A DNA stretch of 38,972 nucleotides from an uncultured Collinsella sp. GTDB taxonomy: Bacteria; Actinomycetota; Coriobacteriia; Coriobacteriales; Coriobacteriaceae. The DNA lies in the NCBI GenBank assembly GCA_958415525.1, contig CATYZE010000023.1:1-38972 (forward strand). Reading direction: 5' to 3'. Positions 7,586-15,405 of this stretch are shown piece by piece; position 1 is the first letter of the stretch, and each line of letters opens with the position of its first letter. The notes under the pieces are model-generated. The model worked only from the letters and a program-made list of their open reading frames with translations, did no database searches and was not told the DNA's origin. Position numbers and translations under genes: made by a program.

Positions 7586-9169
7586 CTAAACCTCCTTATT
7601 TCGGTCGAACACGATACGTCCGTCCGACATGGTCATATCAACGGCAAGGTCACAAGCATCGTGGTAGTCAAGGCCAAACACATCGCGATCGAGCACGCAG
7701 ATGTCGGCAAGCTTACCGGCCTCGAGCGTTCCCAGCTCATCCTCGCGCATCAGGTCATATGCGCCCCCTGCCGTCCATGCACGAAGGAGCTCGGCAAGCG
7801 TCAGCGTATTACCCTCATTCACGGACAAACCGTCGGCAAAGAAACCACCACATGCGCTAAACATCGATTCGCCCAGGCTCGGAATCAAGAGCGGAAGGTC
7901 GGTGCCACAGCACACCGTGCATCCCGCGCCTTCCATACCGCGACGGTTCCAGCTGTGCTGCAGTCGGACCTCGCCGATCTGCCGACGCATCATCGACAGG
8001 CAGTCCTCGCGCTTATCGAGCGTGAGGATCTGGGGGTAGACCTCGCAGATTCCGCCCAGCTTGCCAAAAAGGGCAAGGTCTTCCGGATCAGAGTTCTCGA
8101 GGTCGGTGATCGCGTGGCGTCGAAGCATGGCTCCGTGCTCATCTCGCGGCAGCGAGGCATACAGCGCAACGGTGTGGCGAACGGCGCCGTCGCCCTGACA
8201 ATGAAGCGAGTAACGGAAGCCCTCGGCATCAATCGCGCGCAGCTCGTCCTCAATCAAACCCCACTCGGGCTCCTCGACAACCGTCTTGCCGGCAGCCCCC
8301 GCATCGGCCGTCTCCTCATAAGGGTCGATCATCTCGGCAAGCCCCGCCCATACGCCGCGATCGGTCATGCGGTTGAAGCCCGAGAAACGAACAAACGGTC
8401 CCTGGAAGCGATCACGCGCCGCACGGGCATAGGGCAGATTCGCCCCGGCACCCACCGGCTGCGACATCATGGAGACGCGAACCGTCAGCTCGCCAGATTC
8501 CTCACGGCGTGCCATCTCATCGGCAAATCCGTAATAGTCATCGAAGGCCATCTCTTTGATAGCCGTGACACCGCGAGCGTTCAGCATCGCCATGTAATCC
8601 GAATACCCGGCGCGCGCCTCGGGAAGCGCCAGGAAGTCCCGCATCATACGCCAGATCTTCTCGGCATAGCAGGCCTCGGGCGTAAAACCATAGCGCTCGC
8701 TGGCGGCGGCGTTGAGAACGCACGTCTCGGCACCCGGGGTAAAGCAGACAACGGGAATATCTCCGAAGGCGCCGTCGAGCGCTGCCGCCGTTTTTTTATT
8801 CTCGACGTCTTCGGCGAGCGACGCAGGAAGGTCGTGCCCAAAGGCGGCGGCGCAATCGAGGTGGGCATCCTTCCACAACTGCAAAAGCGCTACCACTTCG
8901 TCGACGTCAGAGGCTTCGGATAAGTCGGCCCCCAGGCTTCGCAACGCCCAGCCCGTATAGAACGTATGCACATCGACCAGGCCAGGCATGACAGTCCTGT
9001 CGCCACAATCGATCACCTCATCCGCCTGGGCGAGAAACGAGCCTGCCTCGCCAGCGCCACCGACAGCTTCAATCCGATTGCCGCGTACCGCGACAAAACC
9101 CTCAAACGGCTGGTCTTCCGTACCGGTGAAGACGCTCTTAGACGTCAGCACCGTCAAACGATCGGACAT
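7586..9169 (-). CDS. YtcJ-type amidohydrolase family protein with HxF in place of HxH
   Basis: A 527-aa protein of the large YtcJ-like amidohydrolase group. It has the N-terminal beta-sandwich strand, the MPGLVDVHTF metal-site strand (61-70), a LHCQGDGAVRH segment with a histidine ligand, HAITDLENSDPEDLALF, a CCGTDLPL strand with the conserved Asp, and the C-terminal GTLEAGKLADICVLDRDVF sandwich return. The usual HxH reads His68-Thr-Phe70, so one metal ligand is absent. No signal peptide is seen with this start, so a cytoplasmic location is likely. It may release an amine, acyl or cyclic amide from the imported compound, which is inference. A longer frame reaches 9304, but ATG at 9169 has AAGGAGGT 5 bases upstream, overlapping the carrier's stop. 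Confidence 0.85.
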   Translation of the reverse strand: MSDRLTVLTSKSVFTGTEDQPFEGFVAVRGNRIEAVGGAGEAGSFLAQADEVIDCGDRTVMPGLVDVHTFYTGWALRSLGADLSEASDVDEVVALLQLWKDAHLDCAAAFGHDLPASLAEDVENKKTAAALDGAFGDIPVVCFTPGAETCVLNAAASERYGFTPEACYAEKIWRMMRDFLALPEARAGYSDYMAMLNARGVTAIKEMAFDDYYGFADEMARREESGELTVRVSMMSQPVGAGANLPYARAARDRFQGPFVRFSGFNRMTDRGVWAGLAEMIDPYEETADAGAAGKTVVEEPEWGLIEDELRAIDAEGFRYSLHCQGDGAVRHTVALYASLPRDEHGAMLRRHAITDLENSDPEDLALFGKLGGICEVYPQILTLDKREDCLSMMRRQIGEVRLQHSWNRRGMEGAGCTVCCGTDLPLLIPSLGESMFSACGGFFADGLSVNEGNTLTLAELLRAWTAGGAYDLMREDELGTLEAGKLADICVLDRDVFGLDYHDACDLAVDMTMSDGRIVFDRNKEV

Positions 9170-9179
9170 CGCGACCTCC

Positions 9180-10643
9180 TTACGCCGGAAGCATGCCGGA
9201 GATGGCGGTAATGACCAAGCCAAACACGACCATAAAGATGAAGAACTTCCAAATGGTCTTCCACCATTGGCCAAACGAGATCTTTGCCACGGCAAGGCCG
9301 GCAACCGTCATGCCCGCCGTAGGGCTGATAGTGTTGATGGTTTGGTTGGCAAACTGGAGCGCGGTGACGGCAGCCTCGGGATTGAGGCCCATGAGCTCGG
9401 TCAGGGGACCCATAACGGGCATGGTGAGCGCCGCCAGGCCAGAGCTCGAGGGAACGAGCAGGGAGAGCAGGCCAAGAACGACGTACATAAACGTGGTGTA
9501 CACGGCGGCCGGCGCTCCGGCGAGTGCGGTGGCAAGTGCCTGGAGGATGGTGTCGATGATCATGCCGCCCTCGGCGATGACCAGAATGCCGCGAGCAATA
9601 CCGATAACGATGGCGGCGTACGCAAAGTCGGCAAGGCCCTTAACGAACTCCTCGGCGATCGTCTGCTGATCAAGACCGCCCAGGATGCCGGCAAGCAGGC
9701 CCATACCAAGGAACACGGCAGAGATCTCATTCATGTACCAGCCCTGGGTAACAAGGCCCCAGACGATAATACCCATACCGCAAGCGAAATCGATCAGTAC
9801 GAGCTTCTGGCGGGTGGTGAACTCCTCCTCGATGGAAGCGTCGGTCACAGAGAACTCAACGCGCTTGAGCTTGTCGTCCTCATACGTAATGGACGACTCG
9901 GGGCTTTTCTTTACGCGCATGGCATAGCGCATGGCCCATGCAATACCAACGGCGGTGAAGATAACCCAAGAAACGGCACGCAGCCACAGCTGCGGATTGC
10001 CCTCGATACCAATGATGCCCTGGGCGATCAAAACGTTAAACGGGTCAATGGTCGAGGCGCAGTATCCCAGGTTAGGACCGAGGAAGCAGATGATAAATGC
10101 CGTCATCGAGTCATAGCCGATGCCCATCATGATGGGAATGAAGATGGCGTAGAACGGCAGGGCTTCCTCAGACATACCAAACGTAGTGCCGCAAATGGAC
10201 AGCAAGGTCATCGTGATGGGAATGATGAGGATGTCCTTATTCTTGAGCTTTTTAATCACGCGGCTCATGCCGGCATTCAACGCATTGGTCTTGGTGATGA
10301 TTGCAAACGAACCACCAATCAGCAGGACGAACGCGACGACGTCGGCCGCCGCCTGGATACCCTCGGTGGGCGCCTGCAAAACCGCAAAGATATCCTGACC
10401 CAGGTTGATGGTCTCACCGGTCTCGGAATCGGTATAGTTCTTATCGACCTGTTCATAGGTTCCGGCAACGGCGACTTCACGCTCGCCCGCCGCCGTCGAG
10501 ATTGTCTTGCGCTGATACTGACCAGAGGGAACGATCCAGGTCAGGACCGCAAAGACAACGATCAGCAAGAACATGATCGTATAGACGTGCGGTAATTTGA
10601 ATTTGAAACGTCTGTTTGTCTTCTTCGCCTTCGTATCTGACAT
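9180..10643 (-). CDS. YfcC-family membrane carrier
   Basis: A 487-aa polytopic membrane protein of the YfcC / C4-dicarboxylate anaerobic carrier-like family. A basic cytoplasmic N-terminus (KAKKTNRRFKFKLPHVY) precedes the first membrane helix, which ends in WIVPSGQYQR, a typical family signature. There is an extracytoplasmic loop near residues 45-80, then about ten more hydrophobic segments, including SICGTTFGMSEEALPF and LLVPSSSGLAALTMPVMGPL. As first gene of the operon it is the probable importer of the catabolised compound, or an exchanger that exports the released amine. E. coli frl instead uses an APC-type permease (FrlA). ATG at 10643 follows GGAGGT by 4 bases; the extension to 10703 covers the probable operator. 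Confidence 0.85.
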   Translation of the reverse strand: MSDTKAKKTNRRFKFKLPHVYTIMFLLIVVFAVLTWIVPSGQYQRKTISTAAGEREVAVAGTYEQVDKNYTDSETGETINLGQDIFAVLQAPTEGIQAAADVVAFVLLIGGSFAIITKTNALNAGMSRVIKKLKNKDILIIPITMTLLSICGTTFGMSEEALPFYAIFIPIMMGIGYDSMTAFIICFLGPNLGYCASTIDPFNVLIAQGIIGIEGNPQLWLRAVSWVIFTAVGIAWAMRYAMRVKKSPESSITYEDDKLKRVEFSVTDASIEEEFTTRQKLVLIDFACGMGIIVWGLVTQGWYMNEISAVFLGMGLLAGILGGLDQQTIAEEFVKGLADFAYAAIVIGIARGILVIAEGGMIIDTILQALATALAGAPAAVYTTFMYVVLGLLSLLVPSSSGLAALTMPVMGPLTELMGLNPEAAVTALQFANQTINTISPTAGMTVAGLAVAKISFGQWWKTIWKFFIFMVVFGLVITAISGMLPA

Positions 10644-10702
10644 AGATACCTCCAAAGAACCCGAGACCTTATCGTGTCTCGCTTTAACGTTCGCGCAATG
10701 CA

Positions 10703-10718
10703 AACGTCCTATGACGTT
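10703..10718. promoter_or_regulatory. Perfect palindromic operator candidate for the GntR regulator
   Basis: AACGTC-N4-GACGTT is a perfect 6+6 dyad located 60 bp before the carrier start and just downstream of the predicted minus-strand -10 element. GntR/UTRA regulators bind such short dyads and usually release them on binding a sugar phosphate. A related AACGTT lies at 10686-10691. Assigning it to the adjacent regulator is inference from position. Confidence 0.5.
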
Positions 10719-10722
10719 CTAT

Positions 10723-10751
10723 AGATTATCAGCGTGTTTTTAGCACTTCAA
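10723..10751 (-). promoter_or_regulatory. Probable promoter of the ten-gene operon
   Basis: On the minus strand a TTGAAG -35 element (10746-10751) is followed at 15 or 17 bases by GATAAT (10725-10730) or TAATCT (10723-10728). It sits between the GntR terminator and the carrier gene and immediately before the palindromic operator. Confidence 0.4.
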
Positions 10752-10811
10752 GGATATTTCGGACAGGTTACGAGGACTCGGGTGAACGGTCGTTCAGCGG
10801 CGGCGAACGGC

Positions 10812-10844
10812 AAAAAAGCCCGGCAGGCAATTGGGCCGCCGGGC
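10812..10844 (-). terminator. Rho-independent terminator of the GntR gene
   Basis: On the minus strand GCCCGGC and GCCGGGC arms enclose a 13-nt loop and are followed directly by TTTTTT. It starts 18 bp after the regulator's stop codon, so the regulator and the catabolic operon are separate transcripts. Confidence 0.85.
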
Positions 10845-10862
10845 GTTCTCTTGATCAACGTC

Positions 10863-11606
10863 CTAGATATCAAAAACGTAGCGCGATCCTACAATCCGCT
10901 GTCGGCCGATGATAAACGGCCGTTGCTGCTCGTCATAGAAATATGCCTCCATATAAAACAGAGGCTCTCCCGTGGGAACGGACAGCAGCCGGGCGACTTC
11001 GGGTGACGCACACGCGATCTCAAGCGTGCACGGCTCGGTGAGGGCAGGCCCGCGACCCGTCCGTTCGCGCACGACCTCGAAAATTGATTGATCGGTAAGG
11101 TCCGCCTTCGCCAAAAAGGCGTTGTCTTCATAAACGTACGTGTTGTTCTCGAGCATCACGGGGATGCCATCGGCGGTGCGCACGCGTTCAATGCAGATCA
11201 GCTCCGACCCAACGGGAACGCCAAAAAACTGCGCTTCGGCAGCATCGGCCGGCAACACTTTTCTTGAGACAATACGCGCCCCGGGCTCCATCTCGTTGAC
11301 ACGACAGGCGTCCGAAAAGCTCTGAACGTCGTCCTTCTGGCGGATTTTACGCTTGAGCTTGGGGGCGTTTACAAACGTGCCCCTCCCCTGCTGCTTGGTA
11401 AGGTAGCCCTGCTGGACAAGCTCTTCAATGGCTCGCCGAACGGTAACGCGACCGACTTTGTAGCTTTCGGCCAATTCGAATTCATTTGGTATCCGAGCGC
11501 CCGCCTTATAGGTACCAGAATTGATGTCATTTTTGATGATATCGATAACCTGTTGATATAGCGGGATTGCCGCTTTTCCGTCGGTCAACCCTTCAGTCGA
11601 TGGCAT
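10863..11606 (-). CDS. GntR family (HutC/UTRA) transcriptional regulator
   Basis: A 247-aa DNA-binding regulator. Residues about 13-80 form the GntR winged helix (PLYQQVIDIIKNDINSG, then VGRVTVRRAIEELVQQGYL and GRGTFV). Residues about 95-245 form a UTRA effector domain, ending in the typical DEQQRPFIIGRQRI...YVF. UTRA domains often sense sugar phosphates or amino-sugar-like ligands, and E. coli FrlR, the frl regulator, belongs to this subfamily. It probably represses the downstream ten-gene operon through the 10703-10718 dyad. ATG at 11606 follows AGGGGAGGG. The gene begins 58 bp after a HAD phosphatase gene and may be co-transcribed with it. TTGCC and GGCAA arms flank its ribosome site, which could be autoregulatory. 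Confidence 0.92.
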   Translation of the reverse strand: MPSTEGLTDGKAAIPLYQQVIDIIKNDINSGTYKAGARIPNEFELAESYKVGRVTVRRAIEELVQQGYLTKQQGRGTFVNAPKLKRKIRQKDDVQSFSDACRVNEMEPGARIVSRKVLPADAAEAQFFGVPVGSELICIERVRTADGIPVMLENNTYVYEDNAFLAKADLTDQSIFEVVRERTGRGPALTEPCTLEIACASPEVARLLSVPTGEPLFYMEAYFYDEQQRPFIIGRQRIVGSRYVFDI

Positions 11607-11664
11607 TTGCCCTCCCCTGGCAAATATGGAATCAATAATCGGTGCGGATTACGCATCGCCAGTC

Positions 11665-12324
11665 CTACGCAAGCTCCAGCAGCTCTGGCAGTTGGTCGAT
11701 GATCTTGTCCGCAGCATCCTGGCTAAAGCCGAAGCGCTCCTCGCGCTTGGCAATCACCGTCAGGCCGGCTCGCTTGCCGGCAGTGATGCCAGGCACCGAA
11801 TCCTCAACGCAGCAGCAGCGATTCGCGGGCAGCCCCAGCAGGTCCAGCGCATGCAGGTAGATGTCGGGCTCGGGCTTGCTCTCCTTAAACTGCTCGCCAC
11901 TCACCACATACTCAAAGGCATCCGACAGCCCGCACGCGTTGAGCACTTCCTCGATACTATCCATGGGCGACGAGCTGGCAAGCGCCACGCGAACGCCGCG
12001 GCGCGGCAGCTCTCGAATCGTATCCACGGCGCCTGGGTTAATCAAAGTCTGATAGTCGCGCGGACGTTTATGCGCCCACTCATCCCAACGGGCCAACGCT
12101 TCCTCGCCAGTAAAATGCCCCTTACCGGCACGCTCAAACCAATCGACCAGCATGCGGAGAAAGAACTGATGCGAGGTACCGACCTGTCCATTCAACTCCT
12201 CTTGAGTCAGATTAAGCCCAAGCTCCTTGGCAAACGCGGCAGTCTCGCCCAGGTAATAATACTCGGTATCGACAATGACGCCGTCCATGTCAAAGATAAC
12301 GGCGTCGAACGGAAATGCGGACAC
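11665..12324 (-). CDS. HAD-superfamily phosphatase, beta-phosphoglucomutase-like
   Basis: A 219-aa HAD subfamily IA protein with a helical cap. Motif I is DMDGVIVDT (nucleophile Asp12, acid/base Asp14), motif II lies in ALASSSPMDSI, motif III in KESKPEPDIY, and motif IV in CCVEDSVPGITAGKRAG. Members dephosphorylate or isomerise sugar phosphates; the substrate is not readable here. The longest frame begins at 12372, but that ATG lies upstream of the terminator hairpin at 12338-12362. A GTG at 12324 has GGGAGGG 6 bases upstream and places motif I at the normal distance from the N-terminus. The gene lies between a Cof-type HAD gene and the GntR regulator on the same strand. Confidence 0.87.
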   Translation of the reverse strand: MSAFPFDAVIFDMDGVIVDTEYYYLGETAAFAKELGLNLTQEELNGQVGTSHQFFLRMLVDWFERAGKGHFTGEEALARWDEWAHKRPRDYQTLINPGAVDTIRELPRRGVRVALASSSPMDSIEEVLNACGLSDAFEYVVSGEQFKESKPEPDIYLHALDLLGLPANRCCCVEDSVPGITAGKRAGLTVIAKREERFGFSQDAADKIIDQLPELLELA

Positions 12325-12337
12325 GGCACCCTCCCTA

Positions 12338-12362
12338 ACAAAAGGACGCCTGCAAGCAGGCG
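12338..12362 (-). terminator. Terminator-like hairpin between two HAD genes
   Basis: On the minus strand CGCCTGC and GCAGGCG arms form a compact hairpin followed by TCCTTTTGTT. It lies after the Cof-type gene's stop. The loop is very short, so efficiency is uncertain. Confidence 0.6.
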
Positions 12363-12388
12363 CCCGAACCATGCATTAATCGGCGATT

Positions 12389-13231
12389 CTAACCCAGCAG
12401 CTTATCCAGCGCCACTGCAATACCGTCTTCGTTGTTATTGGCGGTCACCATCTGAGCAACTGCCTTAACCTCATCGACGGCGTTACCCATGGCAACACCG
12501 GTGCCGGCCCACTCGATCATAGACTTATCATTCTGGCCGTCGCCAAACGAGACGACCTCGCTGGCATCGATACCAAGCTTGGGCAGGGCTCCCTGAAGCG
12601 CACGTGCCTTATCGATACCGGGCGCCGTAAACTCAAAGTACCAGTCGGCCGTAAACATACCCGAAAGCGTCTCGGTAAAGGGTGCGTACATCTCCTCGTG
12701 ATGCGCCTGCAGGTAGGCCGGATCGCCCGCGGTGAGCAGCTTGTCCACCGGATAGGCATCCGCGACCTCATGAAGGCTCTCGACCTCGCGAATCTTAAGA
12801 TCGCACGCATCGCGCTCGTATTTGACGATATTCTTCTGCGAGCCATCGGGCAGCGTGATCATGCAGCGATATGAGTCCACGACATGCAAATCGCGGCCAA
12901 GAGAGATCATAGGGATCACGTCAAAGTTACGCAGGTGGTCGAGCAGGCGATGAAGCTCGTCGACCGGCATAGCCTGGTCAAACAGCACCTCGTCGGTCTG
13001 GGCATCGACCACGTGCGCACCGTTAAAGGCCACCAACAGGCCATCGTGGTTTTGAAGGTCGAGCTCCTGCGCCAGAGCATGAAGGCCCCATGCGGGACGG
13101 CCCGAAGCCAAGATGAGCTTAATGCCCGACTCCTGCGCCGCGAGCAGCTTCTCGCGCGTGCGCGGGCTGATTACCTTCTGATCGTTGGTGAGCGTACCGT
13201 CGATATCCATTGCAATGGCCTTGATTGCCAT
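12389..13231 (-). CDS. Cof-type HAD-IIB hydrolase
   Basis: A 280-aa HAD superfamily IIB (Cof) phosphatase. Motif I is MDIDGTLTND (Asp9, Asp11) at the N-terminus, motif II is LILASGRP, and motifs III-IV appear in VVSFGDGQNDKSMIEWAGTGVAMGNA near the C-terminus, as usual for IIB proteins. These enzymes hydrolyse sugar phosphates, flavin precursors or cofactor phosphates, and the family is promiscuous. The frame extends to 13474, but ATG at 13231 has GGGAGG 7 bases upstream and places motif I correctly. The neighbouring downstream gene is another HAD phosphatase, apparently separated by a terminator. The region upstream is divergent with the 13839-16693 cassette. Confidence 0.92.
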   Translation of the reverse strand: MAIKAIAMDIDGTLTNDQKVISPRTREKLLAAQESGIKLILASGRPAWGLHALAQELDLQNHDGLLVAFNGAHVVDAQTDEVLFDQAMPVDELHRLLDHLRNFDVIPMISLGRDLHVVDSYRCMITLPDGSQKNIVKYERDACDLKIREVESLHEVADAYPVDKLLTAGDPAYLQAHHEEMYAPFTETLSGMFTADWYFEFTAPGIDKARALQGALPKLGIDASEVVSFGDGQNDKSMIEWAGTGVAMGNAVDEVKAVAQMVTANNNEDGIAVALDKLLG

Positions 13232-13467
13232 ATATGCCTCCCTGTCATTAAGCAACCTTGTCTGAGTCATCATACAGAATGCCCACTGCGGCGCTGTTTG
13301 CAACGGGAAAAATGTCATATTGTCCCAAACATGAACAGTGTGTAGCCGTGGAGCGCAATCGCTCCGTCCCATACGCCGAGCCACCACATGCAAAGCTGAC
13401 GACGCTGAACGTGGCCGCCCCACCGACCTCATTTCATCCCGTAGAAAAGAAATTTCAAAATTAGTTC

Positions 13468-13496
13468 TTGTCAAATCAGCAAAACCAACGTACTTT
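13468..13496 (+). promoter_or_regulatory. Possible promoter in the 13232-13838 gap
   Basis: TTGTCA (13468-13473), a 17-bp spacer and TACTTT (13491-13496) form a moderate promoter in a notably AT-rich stretch of the 607-bp gap between divergent genes. If used, the cassette transcript has a leader of about 340 nt. The rest of the gap, other than the repeats at 13757-13824, shows no convincing gene. Confidence 0.3.
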
Positions 13497-13756
13497 AAAG
13501 AAGATCGCTCCGGTGGTCATCGTTTGATCGAGCATATTCAGTTTCAGTTTTCAGCGTGTAAGAGAAAGAAGATCGGCAAAGTACAACCCCAAACGCAATG
13601 ACAACTTAATGAGGTAACTGCCATATGTGAGGCATCCAGAGCATTGCTGTCTCGATTTTGAGCACGATGCCTTCCGCCTTGCATGGGCCGTTCCATCCCA
13701 CCCCTGCAGCAACTGCCTCACGGGCTCATTGAAAACCGCATAGCACCCCAACGTCA

Positions 13757-13824
13757 GCACATCACCCACGGCAAGCACATCACTCACGACAACCAACACA
13801 TCAACAAACAGGCAAGCACATCAC
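13757..13824 (+). repeat. Degenerate tandem repeats, about 20-nt period
   Basis: GCACATCAC occurs at 13757, 13775 and 13816, with a fourth weaker unit (ACACATCAA) near 13796, giving steps of 18, 21 and 20 nt. The array lies immediately before the unrecognised gene at 13839 and is unusually poor in G on the plus strand. Iteron-like protein binding sites or an RNA-binding leader are possible; which one is unknown. Confidence 0.5.
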
Positions 13825-13838
13825 AGATTGGAAACGCT

Positions 13839-14732
13839 ATGAACACCACCCGTCCCCAGACCACAAACACCGTCCTCAAGGCACGCATCGACCGTGCCCT
13901 GCACGGCAGATACGACACCGACTTCGCCGCTGCAACGATCGCAAACTTTGCCCTGCTGCCCGTCGACGAGGCACTGAGTAACCACGAGTTTTCGGCAAAT
14001 CGCTGCGCCGAAATCATGAACGATCCAGCCGTCCACAAACTTACCGACCCTTATCTCGGACCCCACGGTAAGACCGAAGGCCCGTACACCATGGGCCATG
14101 TGGCACACATGATTACCGCACTCGACACGAAGCTTCGGCTCGAGATGGACGACGAGACGCAGATGACATTGATGGACCATCGATTCGACCTGCAGAACGC
14201 CCTGACCCTCCCCATCCATGACCTCGCCATGGGCCTCAAAGCCCTGGAGGCGCGGCATCAGCAGGCAGCCTGCGGGCAAGATGACGTGCAGGGCCCGCCG
14301 GGCATCATGGTGCTCGACCGCGAACGCTACAACCGCGCAACCGCCCGGTTTCAAGCCGGCCCGACAACGGTGCGCACCCTGATCGACATGCTCCGTGTGC
14401 TGAGCCTCAATCGTCTATTCGACGGCTACCGGGCACTGGCGCCTGCTGGCCTTCGCGCTCAAACGATCCGGATTATCGATATCCAACAGCGACAGTTCAA
14501 GCGTTACCGCGACGATCGGGAGATGAGCCAAGGCATCGTTCACTTCTACCAGAAGCGCTACGACCCCAACGAGTTTCCCGACGTTCTCGAACGCCAGCTG
14601 CGTCTCGTCTACACCGCGCCCATTGCCGCACTGATGCGATTGGGCGCATTCGACGAGTCACTGGCAAAAGCCGCCGACCGCAAAGTCACAACGGAGCTTG
14701 AGCGCAGGCTCGAACATGCCTTTGAGTTTTAG
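13839..14732 (+). CDS. Unrecognised helical protein, first gene of ClpP/VirD4-like cassette
   Basis: A 297-aa soluble protein that I do not recognise. It is rich in charged and Ala/Leu residues with mostly helical character, and has no signal peptide, membrane segment or obvious catalytic motif. A segment near 155-240 contains regularly spaced Arg residues (RERYNRATARF, RAQTIRIIDIQQRQFKRYRDDRE), which could bind nucleic acid or a partner protein. ATG at 13839 is preceded only by a weak GGAAA, after the repeat array. It lies 55 bp upstream of the ClpP-like gene and in the same direction, so the three genes probably form one operon. Possible roles include an adaptor that delivers substrate to the protease, or a relic plasmid or ICE function; neither is shown by the sequence. 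Confidence 0.7.
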   Translation: MNTTRPQTTNTVLKARIDRALHGRYDTDFAAATIANFALLPVDEALSNHEFSANRCAEIMNDPAVHKLTDPYLGPHGKTEGPYTMGHVAHMITALDTKLRLEMDDETQMTLMDHRFDLQNALTLPIHDLAMGLKALEARHQQAACGQDDVQGPPGIMVLDRERYNRATARFQAGPTTVRTLIDMLRVLSLNRLFDGYRALAPAGLRAQTIRIIDIQQRQFKRYRDDREMSQGIVHFYQKRYDPNEFPDVLERQLRLVYTAPIAALMRLGAFDESLAKAADRKVTTELERRLEHAFEF

Positions 14733-14787
14733 CGCCAGCTTCACCAACCCAAATAGAACCTCGTCCTACGTTAAGAAAGGAACCTTC

Positions 14788-15405
14788 GTGGACACCACTC
14801 AGACCCCTGTCATCAGCCCGCTCACGATGCGCGAGTCGTCTCGTGGCATAACGCTCACTTCCGTCTACGACGAGATGCTCGCCCGACGTGAGCTTTCCGT
14901 CGTGGGCGACATCAACAGTTCGATGGCGCACGATCTGTGCCAGCAGATTCGCCTGCTCGAGGCCGCAGACCCCACGGCCCCCATCACGGTCTTTGTTGCC
15001 AGCCCCGGCGGCAACGTGCGCGCCGGCCTCGCCATCTACGACACCATGCGCCTCTCGCCGTGTCCCATCCACACCATCTGCCTGGAGTTTGCGGCCTCTA
15101 TGGGCGCCATCATCTTTATGGGTGGCGACGAGCGCCGTATGGCGCCTCATGCAGAACTCATGATTCACGACCCGCTTATCCCGCAAGGAGCTGGGGGCTC
15201 GGCCCTAGCACTCCAGGAAACAAGCCGGCGTCTCATGCAGACCCGCAAGGCCCTGACGCAAATCCTGTCTGATCGCAGTGGCCTTTCGGCCAAGCGTATC
15301 CAAACACTCACGGCAAAGGATACGTACCTTTCGGCCGAGCGCGCCGTCGAGCTCGGCTTTGCCCACAGCATTCTCACCTCGACCAAGGAGACCGCCCATG
15401 TCTAA
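14788..15405 (+). CDS. ClpP-like serine protease (accessory paralogue)
   Basis: A 205-aa ClpP/crotonase-fold protease. The catalytic triad is present: Ser104 in FAASMGA, His127 in LMIHDPL and Asp178 in AKDTYLSAERAVELGF. The VASPGGNVRAGLAIYDTM strand-helix is typical ClpP. The adjacent genes are not clpX or trigger factor, which argues against this being the housekeeping copy. No phage capsid genes are present, which argues against a head-maturation protease. The GTG start at 14788 has AAGAAAGGA upstream; the longer frame from 14698 overlaps the preceding gene. The 3' end overlaps the ATPase gene by 8 bases, implying coupled expression. Partner unfoldase and substrate are unknown; the neighbouring ATPase is a VirD4 type rather than a Clp type. 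Confidence 0.88.
   Translation: MDTTQTPVISPLTMRESSRGITLTSVYDEMLARRELSVVGDINSSMAHDLCQQIRLLEAADPTAPITVFVASPGGNVRAGLAIYDTMRLSPCPIHTICLEFAASMGAIIFMGGDERRMAPHAELMIHDPLIPQGAGGSALALQETSRRLMQTRKALTQILSDRSGLSAKRIQTLTAKDTYLSAERAVELGFAHSILTSTKETAHV

Noticed and set aside
7532..10595. Long plus-strand frames opposite the amidohydrolase and carrier genes
   Set aside because: They show no recognisable domain, no ribosome site at plausible starts, and composition typical of antisense reading of a real gene. The minus-strand genes account for the region.
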